Below are positions 44,339-53,067 of a stretch of DNA of 64,000 nt, piece by piece (the first letter of the stretch is position 1; every line of letters starts with the position of its first letter). This DNA is from Avedoeria sp964651245 (GTDB lineage Bacteria > Chloroflexota > Anaerolineae > Epilineales > Epilineaceae): contig CAZYVI010000019.1 of assembly GCA_964651245.1 (NCBI GenBank), forward strand, positions 1-64,000. Reading direction: 5' to 3'. The notes under the pieces are model-generated. The model saw nothing but the letters and a program-made list of their open reading frames with translations. It made no database searches and was not told the DNA's origin. Position numbers and translations under genes: made by a program.

Positions 44339-44527
44339 CTACGCTTCCTCGGCCGACCCGACATAGCGCACGCCGCGGTAGCTGCCGCAGTTCTGACAAA
44401 CGACGTGCGGCATCATCAACGCGTCGCACGTCTCGCAGGGCACCAGGTTCAGCTTGGTCAGCTTGTAGTGCGTCCGGCGCAGGCGGCGGCGGCGCGGACC
44501 GATGCGGCTCTTGGGGGCTGCGCCCAT
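44339..44527 (-). CDS. rpmF: 50S ribosomal protein L32, zinc-ribbon form
   Basis: 62 residues. Basic start (PKSRIGPRRRRLRRTHYKL) and two CxxC pairs (CETC, CQNC), the zinc-containing L32 type. AGGAG seven bases before the ATG. It follows DUF177 by 12 bases, the usual yceD-rpmF pair. Confidence 0.96.
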   Translation of the reverse strand: MGAAPKSRIGPRRRRLRRTHYKLTKLNLVPCETCDALMMPHVVCQNCGSYRGVRYVGSAEEA

Positions 44528-44539
44528 CGTCGATCTCCT

Positions 44540-45094
44540 CTAGCGATCCGATCCTTCGGGCCCGCTCGGCTCGGCGAGCAGCGCCCGCAAGGCGTCCCAG
44601 CGCGGGTCGGTGTCGCCGCGGCACCCGCACGGCCCGTCGTTGAGGTCGTGCCCGCACGTCGGACACAGGCCTTTGCAGTCGGGCCGGCACAGGGCGTGCA
44701 GCGGCAGGTTGAGCACGAGCGTCTGCTCGATCACCGCGGACAGGTCCAGCACATGGTGCGCGTCGATCTCGGTGGCCGCCTCGTCTTCCTCGTCCGGATC
44801 CCGCAGGACCGGCGGGCCCTCGGGCAGGTCGATCGTCGGCCGAAAGTGCTCGACGAGTTCGAACGCCACCGGGACCCGCGCCGGGGCGAGGCAGCGCGCG
44901 CACTCCAGCTCCACCTCGGTCGACAACTGCCCCTGGACCAGGATCCCGGCGTGATCGCGCACGAGTCGCAGTCGGCCGGTCACCGGGGCCACGAGCGCCA
45001 TGCCGTCGACGTCGACGTCGAGGCGGTCGTCGATGTCGACGGTCCGCGACGTCCCGGTCGGCCGCATGAGCAGGTCGGCCACGTTGTAGCGCAT
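44540..45094 (-). CDS. yceD: DUF177 (YceD) family protein, rRNA-maturation associated
   Basis: 184 residues. It has the CARCL pair and the C-terminal CRPDCKGLCPTCGHDLN motif of DUF177, whose Cys pairs probably bind zinc. The family is linked to 23S rRNA accumulation and sits before rpmF in most bacteria. ATG with GGAGAGG seven bases upstream and a full promoter 35 bases before that: first gene of the seven-gene operon to yggT. Confidence 0.93.
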   Translation of the reverse strand: MRYNVADLLMRPTGTSRTVDIDDRLDVDVDGMALVAPVTGRLRLVRDHAGILVQGQLSTEVELECARCLAPARVPVAFELVEHFRPTIDLPEGPPVLRDPDEEDEAATEIDAHHVLDLSAVIEQTLVLNLPLHALCRPDCKGLCPTCGHDLNDGPCGCRGDTDPRWDALRALLAEPSGPEGSDR

Positions 45095-45135
45095 GTAAAG
45101 ACCTCTCCAGGCGACCCTGGATTGACAACCGGCGG

Positions 45136-45164
45136 AGTCTAGCCCCAGCCGGGACGGGCGTCAA
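45136..45164 (-). promoter_or_regulatory. sigma-70-type promoter TTGACG-N17-TAGACT
   Basis: On the minus strand TTGACG (45164-45159), 17 bases, then TAGACT (45141-45136). The predicted start is about 35 bases before the yceD ATG. It is the clearest promoter for the yceD-rpmF-fabD-fabG-nusB-yggS-yggT run. Confidence 0.65.
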
Positions 45165-45182
45165 GTCGCGTGGCGCTGCCGG

Positions 45183-45695
45183 CTAGCCGCGGGCCTCGCT
45201 GGGCACGACGACGGGCTCGGGTGGCGCGGCGCCCGGCTCGAGCTCGACGCGGCCGCCGACCTGGAGGTGTCGGATCCCGTTCTGGACGGTGCGCCCGAAC
45301 CCCTCGAGCTGGCCGGCGATCCGCTGCAGGACCTCGAGCGCATAGGCATCGGCGTCGGCGCGGATCGCACTGGCCTCGTCGATGGCGCGGGCGATGATCC
45401 CGTCGGCCTCGGTCTGCGCCTGGGCGCGGATCGGGTGCTCGGCGGTGAGCGCCGCCGCCTTCTGGTGGGCGGCCTCGATCATCGCCTCGACCTGCTCCTG
45501 CGCGGCGCCGAGCCGCGCCTCGCGCTCGGCCTCGATCTGACGGGCGTTCTTGATCTCTTGGGGTACGCTGATCCGCATCTGGTCGACGAGCCGGAGGTAC
45601 TCGGCCTCGTCGATGATCACGCGCGAGGTGTACGGGATGCGCGCCGAACGGTCGAGGAGCTCCTCGAGCCGGTCGATCAGGACATCGATGTCGAT
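45183..45695 (-). CDS. coiled-coil protein, apparent AUC start
   Basis: 170 residues if started at an ATC (45695-45693) that lies six bases after a perfect AAGGAGG. The first residues then read DIDVLIDRLEELLDRS, which matches the start I recall for related Chloroflexota proteins. The only standard start downstream, GTG 45620, has no Shine-Dalgarno sequence and would remove 25 conserved-looking residues. Residues 40-130 form a long charged helix (IKNARQIEAEREARLG, AQAQTEADGIIARAI), like DivIVA or ATP-synthase b-type coiled coils. Function unknown; membrane or division scaffold is possible. Confidence 0.72.
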   Translation of the reverse strand: MDIDVLIDRLEELLDRSARIPYTSRVIIDEAEYLRLVDQMRISVPQEIKNARQIEAEREARLGAAQEQVEAMIEAAHQKAAALTAEHPIRAQAQTEADGIIARAIDEASAIRADADAYALEVLQRIAGQLEGFGRTVQNGIRHLQVGGRVELEPGAAPPEPVVVPSEARG

Positions 45696-45758
45696 GGCGC
45701 ACCTCCTTCGCCCGCGGCCTGCGCGGTCGACGCGCGGCCGGCCTCCGCCGGCGATGCA

Positions 45759-46322
45759 TCAGCCCGCAGCATACCCGTCCCCGCCGTCGGCGGCAAGCAG
45801 ACCGGCCCGGCGCTTGGCGTCCAGCGCCGCCTGCACGCCGGGCGGCACCAAGCTGCTGACGTCGCCGCCCATCCGCGCCACCTCGCGCACGATCGAGGCG
45901 CTGACGAAGGCGTGGCTCGGGTCGCTGATGAGCAGCATCGTCTCGATCGCCGGCGCGAGATGCCGGTTCATCATCGCCATCTTGCGCTCGAACTCGAAGT
46001 CGTCCGCCACGCGCAGGCCGCGCACGATCACCCCGGCGCCCTCGCCGCGGGCGAACGCGATCGAGAGGCCGCCGAACCGGGTGACGCGCGCGCCAGGGAT
46101 GTGGGCCATCGCCTCGCGCACCAGGTCGACGCGCTCGTCGGTCGAGAACAGCGGGGTCTTGGCGCTGCCGTCGGGGTGGGCGTAGACGCCGATGACGAGC
46201 GACCGGAACACGCGCGCCGCGCGCTCGGCGATCGCGACGTGGCCGCGGGTGACGGGGTCGAACGTGGCCGGGAACACGGCCACGTCGTAGCGGATGCCGG
46301 CGTCGGCGGGCGAGGGCGTCAT
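45759..46322 (-). CDS. coaD: phosphopantetheine adenylyltransferase CoaD
   Basis: 187 residues, slightly longer than usual (about 160) at both ends. Nucleotidyltransferase motif TFDPVTRGH (20-28); the preceding Gly is Ala19. RGLRVADDFEFE and the late SSLVPPGV motif are diagnostic for CoaD. It makes dephospho-CoA, two steps after CoaBC. AGGAG six bases before the ATG. It follows recG by 27 bases. Confidence 0.95.
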   Translation of the reverse strand: MTPSPADAGIRYDVAVFPATFDPVTRGHVAIAERAARVFRSLVIGVYAHPDGSAKTPLFSTDERVDLVREAMAHIPGARVTRFGGLSIAFARGEGAGVIVRGLRVADDFEFERKMAMMNRHLAPAIETMLLISDPSHAFVSASIVREVARMGGDVSSLVPPGVQAALDAKRRAGLLAADGGDGYAAG

Positions 46323-46349
46323 CGTCTGCTCCTGAGGCGGGTCGACGGA

Positions 46350-48797
46350 TCAGGCGCGCTCGGCGCCGGCGGCGAAGGCGTCGGCGGCGGCGCGCAGCGC
46401 GGCGTGGGCGGGATCGGCCAGCGACGGGTCCCGGCCGAGCACGGTCTGCGCCACCCGCGCGGCCGCCGCCAGCGGCGCCGGGTCGCCGACGAGCCGCGCA
46501 AAGCGGAAGCGATCGGCGACGCCGGCCTGGAGCGTCCCGAAGTAGTCGCCGGGTCCGCGCAGCGCCAGGTCGCGCTCGGCCAGCGCCAGCCCGTCCGACG
46601 TGCCGGCGATCGCCGCCAGCCGCTCGGCCGCGCCGCGCGACGGGTCTTCGGCCAGCAGCAGGCAGGTGCCCGGCGCGGCGCCGCGCCCGACGCGGCCGCG
46701 CAGCTGGTGCAGCTGGGCCAACCCGAAGCGATCGGCGCCGTCGACCAGGATCACGGTGGCGTTCGGCACGTCGATGCCGACCTCGATGACCGTCGTCGCC
46801 ACCAGGACCTGGGTGTCGCCGGCGGCGAAAGCCTGCATGGCCTGCTCCTTCTCGACCGGCCGCATCCGGCCGTGGAGCAGCCCGAGCCGGAGATCGCGCA
46901 GTGCGCCGGCGCTCAGCTGCTCGAAGACGCCGGTGGCCGACGGGCCGTCCGAGCGCTCGCTGTCCTCGACGAGCGGGCACACGACGAACGCCTGCTCGCC
47001 GGACGCGACGCGCTGCTGGACGAACGCGTAGGCGCGGGCGCGCTCGTCGGGCCGCAGCCAGATCGTGCGCACCGGGGTGCGGCCGGGCGGCAGCGCGTCG
47101 AGCACGCTCTGGTCGACGTCGGCGTGAAGCACATGGGCCAGGGTGCGCGGGATCGGCGTGGCGGTCATGATCAGGGTGTGCGGCACCATCCCGTCCGCCG
47201 ACGCGGCCAGCGCGGCGCGCTGCACGACGCCGAAGCGGTGCTGCTCGTCGACGACCGCCAGCCCGAGGCGCGCGAACGCGACGCGGTCCTGGATCAAGGC
47301 GTGGGTGCCGATCACGACGTCGATGTCGCCCCGCGCCAGGCCGTCGGCGACGGCGGCCTTCTCGGCCGGGCGCATGCTGCCGACCAGGCGGGCGTACGTC
47401 GGCGCGCCCGCCGGTCCGTCGCCGGCGTGGAACGGACGGAAGCCGATCGCCTCCAGTGTTCGGCCGAGACCGCGCCGGTGCTGTTCGGCCAGGATCTCGG
47501 TCGGGGCCATGACCGCGGCCTGCCGGCCGGCGCCGGCGCACAGCGCCACCGCCGCCCCGGCGACGGCCGTCTTGCCGCTGCCGACGTCGCCTTGCAGCAG
47601 CCGGCTCATCGGCGTCGTCCGGGCGAGGTCGGCGCCGATCTCGTCGATGCAGCGGCGCTGCGCCTCGGTCAGCGCGAACGGCAGCGCCGCGACGAACGCC
47701 GCCTGGAGCGGCCGCCCGGCCGCCAGGTCGGGCGCCGGCTGCGCGTCGCGCGCCCGGCGACGGCGGCGCGCCCAGAGCTGCAGCGCCACGAGCTCGTCGA
47801 ACGCCAGCCGGGCGCGGGCCCGCGCGACGTCGGCGGGGGACTCGGCGTGGTGGAGCGTCCAGACCGCCTCGGCGCGGCCCGGCAGCCCCTCGGCGCGCCG
47901 GAGGTCGTCGGGCAGCGGCTCGCCGAGGCACGGCGCATAGCGCTCGGCCGTGGCCGCCACCAGCCGGCGCAACGCGCGCTGGCCCAGGCCCGCCACCAGC
48001 GGGTAGACCGGCACGAGCCGGCCGGTGTGGGTGCCCGCCCGGTCGAGCGCCTCCCACGCCGGCGACGACAGGCCGAGGCGGTGGCCCAGGCGCTCGACGC
48101 GTCCGCTGGCGGCGATGCCGTCCCCGGCGCGCAGCGTCGACGCCAGGTAGGGCTGGTGGAAGAACACGAGCGGCAGCCGGCCGCTGGCGTCGGCGATCGT
48201 GACCGTCACGACGTCTTTCACGCGCTGTCCCGTCGTCCGCCGCACCTCGACGACCCGCCCGGCGACCGTCACCTCGTCCCCGACGCGCACGTCGGCGATG
48301 CGCGCTCGGTGGCGAAAGTCCTGGTAGCGCAGCGGGGCGTGGAACAGCACGTCGCGCACCGTGCGCAGACCAAGGCGCTCGAGCGTGGCCGCCAGCTTGG
48401 GGCCGACGCCCGGCAGCGCCGTCACGGGCTGGTCGAGGGCCGGATCGTCGGACGCGCGCGGCGCGAAGGCCGGCGGCGCCGCCGCGGGGCGCTGCGCCGG
48501 GCGACGGGCGCGCGGCGCACCCGCGCCGCCCTCGGCGGCCGGCGCACGCGTCGCCTCGGCCGCCCCGTCGAGGGCGGCCAGCGCGCGCGCCACGGCGGCG
48601 GCGCGGGTCTCGGCGCCGGCGGCGCCGTAGCCGGCCAGCGCCGCCGCGACATCCGCCCGGACGGCCGCCGGGACGGCGGACGCCGTCCCGGCCCAGCGCG
48701 CCGCGAACGCGTCCAGGCCGCCGATCACGGCGCGGTCGCGGCAGCCTTGGGACTGCTCGAGGGACAGGATGCGCCGGAGCGGGTCGGCGGGGTCCAT
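46350..48797 (-). CDS. recG: ATP-dependent DNA helicase RecG
   Basis: 815 residues. An N-terminal region of about 125 residues (helical, then Ala/Pro/Arg linker) precedes the wedge/OB domain (about 130-260, starting PVTALPGVGPKLA). The helicase core has Walker A GDVGSGKT, Walker B DEQHR and RGRVGRG. RecG remodels stalled forks and branched DNA. ATG was chosen at the first Met in frame; the upstream frame is GC-rich non-coding. Confidence 0.95.
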   Translation of the reverse strand: MDPADPLRRILSLEQSQGCRDRAVIGGLDAFAARWAGTASAVPAAVRADVAAALAGYGAAGAETRAAAVARALAALDGAAEATRAPAAEGGAGAPRARRPAQRPAAAPPAFAPRASDDPALDQPVTALPGVGPKLAATLERLGLRTVRDVLFHAPLRYQDFRHRARIADVRVGDEVTVAGRVVEVRRTTGQRVKDVVTVTIADASGRLPLVFFHQPYLASTLRAGDGIAASGRVERLGHRLGLSSPAWEALDRAGTHTGRLVPVYPLVAGLGQRALRRLVAATAERYAPCLGEPLPDDLRRAEGLPGRAEAVWTLHHAESPADVARARARLAFDELVALQLWARRRRRARDAQPAPDLAAGRPLQAAFVAALPFALTEAQRRCIDEIGADLARTTPMSRLLQGDVGSGKTAVAGAAVALCAGAGRQAAVMAPTEILAEQHRRGLGRTLEAIGFRPFHAGDGPAGAPTYARLVGSMRPAEKAAVADGLARGDIDVVIGTHALIQDRVAFARLGLAVVDEQHRFGVVQRAALAASADGMVPHTLIMTATPIPRTLAHVLHADVDQSVLDALPPGRTPVRTIWLRPDERARAYAFVQQRVASGEQAFVVCPLVEDSERSDGPSATGVFEQLSAGALRDLRLGLLHGRMRPVEKEQAMQAFAAGDTQVLVATTVIEVGIDVPNATVILVDGADRFGLAQLHQLRGRVGRGAAPGTCLLLAEDPSRGAAERLAAIAGTSDGLALAERDLALRGPGDYFGTLQAGVADRFRFARLVGDPAPLAAAARVAQTVLGRDPSLADPAHAALRAAADAFAAGAERA

Positions 48798-48945
48798 CGC
48801 GGGGCGGTGCCTGGCGGGAGCGGCGGCGTGCACCCCACGCGCCGGGCGGCGGTCGGGCGGACGGCGCCGCGGGCGGCGCGGCGGCGAGCATAGCCGGCCG
48901 CGGCGTCGCGCGCCAAACCGCCGCGCGCGCCGTATCCTTAGCGGG

Positions 48946-49010
48946 CCTAACAACACACGGCCACGGATCTCTTCACGGCCGAGGCACGTCGTCGCGCCGG
49001 TATTGTTAGG
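48946..49010 (+). repeat. inverted repeat CCTAACAA / TTGTTAGG before the patatin gene
   Basis: In the 278-base recG-patatin divergent gap, CCTAACAA (48946-48953) and TTGTTAGG (49003-49010) are exact inverted copies 49 bases apart, unusually AT-rich for this genome. A TATCCT (48933-48938) just before could be a -10 for the patatin gene. An operator pair is possible; nothing else is recognised in the gap. Confidence 0.35.
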
Positions 49011-49075
49011 GACTCTCAGCGCCGGCCCGCCGCGCGGCGACGGGCCGGCGAACCCGCGACGCGCAGGGGGCGGGC

Positions 49076-49975
49076 ATGGACGTCGTGCTGGCGTTGGGTG
49101 GGGGCGGGGTGAAGTGCTTCGCCCAGCTGGGCGCGCTGCGCGGCCTCGAGCGCGCGGGCCTGCGCGTCCGCGGCGTCGCCGCCACCAGCGCCGGCGGCCT
49201 GGTCGGCGCCGGCCTGGCGGCCGGCCACGGCATCGACGCGCTGGTCGCGCTGTGCGCCGCCGCGCAGGGCGCGGCCCGCCTCCGGCGCGCCCGTCGCGGC
49301 GAGGCGCTGCTCGACGCCCGCGCCGCCCACCGCCTGGTCGAGCAGCTCGTCGGCGCCCGCACGTTCGACGACCTCGCCCTGCCGCTGGCGCTGACGACGG
49401 CCCGGCTGGACACCGGCGCCCCGCACGTGCTGCAGCGCGGCGCAGTCGGGCCGGCGCTGCGGGCCGCCATCGCCGTGCCGGGGCTGTTCGCGCCGCAGCC
49501 CGTCGGCCCGTGGCAGCTCATCGACGGCGGGGCGGTGGATCCCGTGCCGGTGCGCGCGGCGCGGGCGCTCGCGCCAGGGCTGCCGGTGGTGGCGGTGGTG
49601 GTGACGCCGGAACTGGGCGTCGCGGCCGCCCATCCGGCGGGCGCGCGGCTGGCGCGGCTGCCGCTGCTGCGGCGCTTGGGTGCGCTGCGGCCCATCCGGG
49701 CCCTGGAGGTCTTCGTCCGCGCCGCCGACTTCGGCCACCGCGCCCTTGTCGAGAGCCGCCTGGCGCTCGACGCCCCCGAGCTCGTCGTGCGGCCGCGGGT
49801 GGCACACCTCGACCTCTTCGCTGCGGTCGACGTCGACGCCCTTGTGGCGGAGGGCGAACGGGCCCTGTGGCGCGCGCTGGACGAGTCGCCGCGTCAGCTG
49901 GCGCCGGCCAGCGCCGCGTCCGCGGCAGCCCGGAGACGGGCCACCGCGATCGCCGGCGGCACGCCCGCGCCGTAG
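49076..49975 (+). CDS. patatin-like phospholipase
   Basis: 299 residues, no signal peptide. The oxyanion GGGGVKCFAQLG (8-19), the nucleophile elbow ATSAG with Ser38 (first Gly of G-x-S-x-G is Ala) and the dyad Asp150 in DGG complete a patatin site. It acts as a lipid acyl hydrolase, probably cytoplasmic. The domain seems to end near residue 270; the last 27 residues are encoded opposite the end of rpe, an 82-base tail-to-tail overlap. Confidence 0.9.
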   Translation: MDVVLALGGGGVKCFAQLGALRGLERAGLRVRGVAATSAGGLVGAGLAAGHGIDALVALCAAAQGAARLRRARRGEALLDARAAHRLVEQLVGARTFDDLALPLALTTARLDTGAPHVLQRGAVGPALRAAIAVPGLFAPQPVGPWQLIDGGAVDPVPVRAARALAPGLPVVAVVVTPELGVAAAHPAGARLARLPLLRRLGALRPIRALEVFVRAADFGHRALVESRLALDAPELVVRPRVAHLDLFAAVDVDALVAEGERALWRALDESPRQLAPASAASAAARRRATAIAGGTPAP

Positions 49976-50595
49976 ACGGCCGAGCCGGCCACGCACTGCC
50001 TCGCCCCGGCCGCCACCGCCGGACCGATCGTCGTCGCATCGATCCCGCCATCGACCTGGATCGCGGTGTCCAGCCCGCGCTCGGTGATGACCGCCGCCAG
50101 GCGGCGGATCTTCGGCAGGCAGAGCGGGATGAACCGCTGGCCGCCGAAGCCGGGGTTCACCGTCATCACCAGCGCCACGTCGACGAGCTCGAGCACGCCC
50201 TCGATCTGGCCCGTCGGCGTGGCGGGGTTGATGGCGGCCCCGGCCAGGACGCCGCGGGCGCGGACCGCCTCGAGCGCGCGGTGGAGGTGCGGCGTGGCCT
50301 CGGCGTGGACCGTGACGACGTCGGCGCCGGCATCGACGAAAGCGTCGAGGTAGCGCTCGGGCGACGCGATCATCAGGTGGACGTCGAGCCGAACGCGGCC
50401 GAGCCGCCGCAGCGCCGCCACCACGGGCAGGCCGACGGACAGATTCGGCACGAAGTGCCCGTCCATGACGTCGACCTGCACGGTCTGGACGCCGGCCGCC
50501 GCCACCGCCTCGACGTCGTCGGCCAGCCGCGCGAAGTCGGCCGAGAGGATCGACGGCACGATCTCGACGCCCGGCGCGGCGGTGCGACCGCTCAT
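49894..50595 (-). CDS. rpe: ribulose-phosphate 3-epimerase
   Basis: 233 residues, TIM barrel. Motifs: VPSILSADFARL, VDVMDGHFVPN (metal-binding His and Asp), DVHLMI, VMTVNPGFGGQRF and VDGGID. It interconverts ribulose 5-phosphate and xylulose 5-phosphate in the pentose phosphate pathway. The ATG shares ATGA with the rlmN stop. Its 3' end overlaps the patatin gene on the other strand. Confidence 0.96.
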   Translation of the reverse strand: MSGRTAAPGVEIVPSILSADFARLADDVEAVAAAGVQTVQVDVMDGHFVPNLSVGLPVVAALRRLGRVRLDVHLMIASPERYLDAFVDAGADVVTVHAEATPHLHRALEAVRARGVLAGAAINPATPTGQIEGVLELVDVALVMTVNPGFGGQRFIPLCLPKIRRLAAVITERGLDTAIQVDGGIDATTIGPAVAAGARQCVAGSAVYGAGVPPAIAVARLRAAADAALAGAS

Positions 50596-51794
50596 GGCGC
50601 GTCCGCCCCAGCCGGCCGCGGAATCGTGCGGCCGAGCCGACCCTCGGCTGCCCGCGACCGCAGCTGGCCGCAGCCGGCGGCGATCTCGATGCCGCGCCGC
50701 ATGCGCAGCGTCGTCGGGTAGCCGGCGCGCCGCAAGACGGCCTGGAACCGCGTCGCGTCGTGGTAGCGGCTGGGTTTCAGGGTGCTGCCGGGCGTCGGGT
50801 TGAGCGGGATCAGGTTGACGTGGCAGCGCAGGCCGGCCAGCCGCTGCGCCAGGAGCGCCGCCTGCTCGGGGCGGTCGTTGACGCCGGCGATCAGCACGAC
50901 CTCGATCGTCAGGCGCCGGTGGCCGGCGGCCTGGACGTCGTGGCACGCGGCGAGGACCTCGTCCAGCGGGTAGGTCGCGTTCACCGCCACGAGGGCGCCG
51001 CGCAGCGCGTCGTCGGCGGCGTGGATCGACACGGCCAGCCGCACCGGCAGCTTCTGGGCGGCCAGGCGGCGCATGCCGGGCACGATGCCGACCGTCGAGA
51101 TCGTCAGCCGGCGGGGGCTGAGGCCGAGGCCGGCCGGGTCGACGAGCGTCTCGACGGCGCCCCACGTCGCGTCCCAATTGGCCAGCGGCTCGCCCATGCC
51201 CATGAACACCACGTTGTCCAGGCGCTCGCCGTCCGCCGCCACGAGCCGGGCGCACGCCACCGCCTGGGCGATGACCTCGCCGCGGGTCAGGTTGCGCACC
51301 AGACCCATCTGGCCGGTGGCGCAGAACACGCAGCCCATCGCGCAGCCGGCCTGGGTCGAGAGGCAGACCGTGTGGCGGCCGCGCGGCGTGGCCGCCGGCG
51401 ACCCACCGTCCTCGCCGCCCCCATCGTCCGCATCGTCCGCTGGGTCGACATAATGCATCAGGACGGTCTCGACGAGCTGCCCGTCGGATAGGCGGAACAG
51501 GAACTTCGTCGCCAGCGCGTCGTCGCTCGTGGTCGTGGCCACCGTCTCGAGCGCGTCGATCGTCAGCGTTTCGGCCAGCCGCGCGCGGGTCGAGCGGGGT
51601 AGGTCGGTCATCGCCTCGAACGACGGCGCCAGGCGACGATAGAGCCACCGCCAGACCTGTTGCGCCCGGTACCGCGGCTCGCCCAGGTCCGCCAGGACCG
51701 CCGCCAGCGCCGCGGGGTCGAGGTCGTAGGCGTCGCGGCGGGCGGCGCGGTCTGGGTCGGCGGTGGCCGGCGAGGCGGTCGCGAGTGGCTGCAT
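50592..51794 (-). CDS. rlmN: dual-specificity RNA methyltransferase RlmN
   Basis: 400 residues. Radical-SAM cysteines 151, 155 and 158 (CAMGCVFC), the methyl-accepting Cys in the C-terminal GCGQL, and GMGEP. It methylates A2503 of 23S rRNA and A37 of some tRNAs. A 20-residue Asp/Gly insert (about 118-138) precedes the iron-sulfur loop. TATAAT lies only seven bases before the ATG, so the message should be leaderless. Confidence 0.95.
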   Translation of the reverse strand: MQPLATASPATADPDRAARRDAYDLDPAALAAVLADLGEPRYRAQQVWRWLYRRLAPSFEAMTDLPRSTRARLAETLTIDALETVATTTSDDALATKFLFRLSDGQLVETVLMHYVDPADDADDGGGEDGGSPAATPRGRHTVCLSTQAGCAMGCVFCATGQMGLVRNLTRGEVIAQAVACARLVAADGERLDNVVFMGMGEPLANWDATWGAVETLVDPAGLGLSPRRLTISTVGIVPGMRRLAAQKLPVRLAVSIHAADDALRGALVAVNATYPLDEVLAACHDVQAAGHRRLTIEVVLIAGVNDRPEQAALLAQRLAGLRCHVNLIPLNPTPGSTLKPSRYHDATRFQAVLRRAGYPTTLRMRRGIEIAAGCGQLRSRAAEGRLGRTIPRPAGADAP

Positions 51795-51801
51795 CGCCGC
51801 G

Positions 51802-51807
51802 ATTATA
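51802..51807 (-). promoter_or_regulatory. -10 element TATAAT of rlmN-rpe
   Basis: A perfect TATAAT followed by CG on the minus strand, seven bases from the rlmN ATG. Transcription starting seven or so bases downstream would begin at or next to the A of the start codon. Confidence 0.55.
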
Positions 51808-52104
51808 GTGCCAGGCGATCGCCGACCGACCCTCACCCGGGGCTCATCCGGCCGTCGGGTGCGGGTGGTATAGTTGCGCCGCGCCGCCCCGTCCCCCCCG
51901 GTCTTCGAACGCGGCGCGCTCGACGGCCGTTGACAGGGCGCCGCCACGCGACGCGGCCGGCCGGGAACGACGGTCGGCCACACCCGATCGGCCCGCTCGC
52001 CCACCGTGCTGCTGTCCTCGTCCGCCGCGCCGCCGTCGTGGGCCGTTCGCCCGTCCGTCGCCCGCGGGGATTCGCCGGCCCCCATCCAGCGCCAGGAGTG
52101 CACC
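51808..52104 (+). promoter_or_regulatory. divergent region and long moxR leader
   Basis: This gap of about 300 bases holds a plus-strand TATAGT (51869-51874), a likely -10 for moxR that would leave a leader of about 225 bases. A TTGACA at 51930-51935 has no matching -10. Otherwise only GC-rich sequence with no gene or RNA structure I recognise. Confidence 0.4.
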
Positions 52105-53058
<954 letters not shown>

Positions 53059-53067
53059 CGCCCGGCC

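Noticed and set aside
45267..48893. A 1208-residue open frame on the plus strand opposite recG, coaD and the coiled-coil gene
   Set aside because: It is antisense to clear genes; product is Arg/Ala/Gly-rich with no domain. Long antisense frames are expected from the extreme third-position GC.
51930..51935. TTGACA in the moxR leader as a -35 box
   Set aside because: No acceptable -10 at 16-18 bases; the upstream TATAGT is a better promoter candidate.
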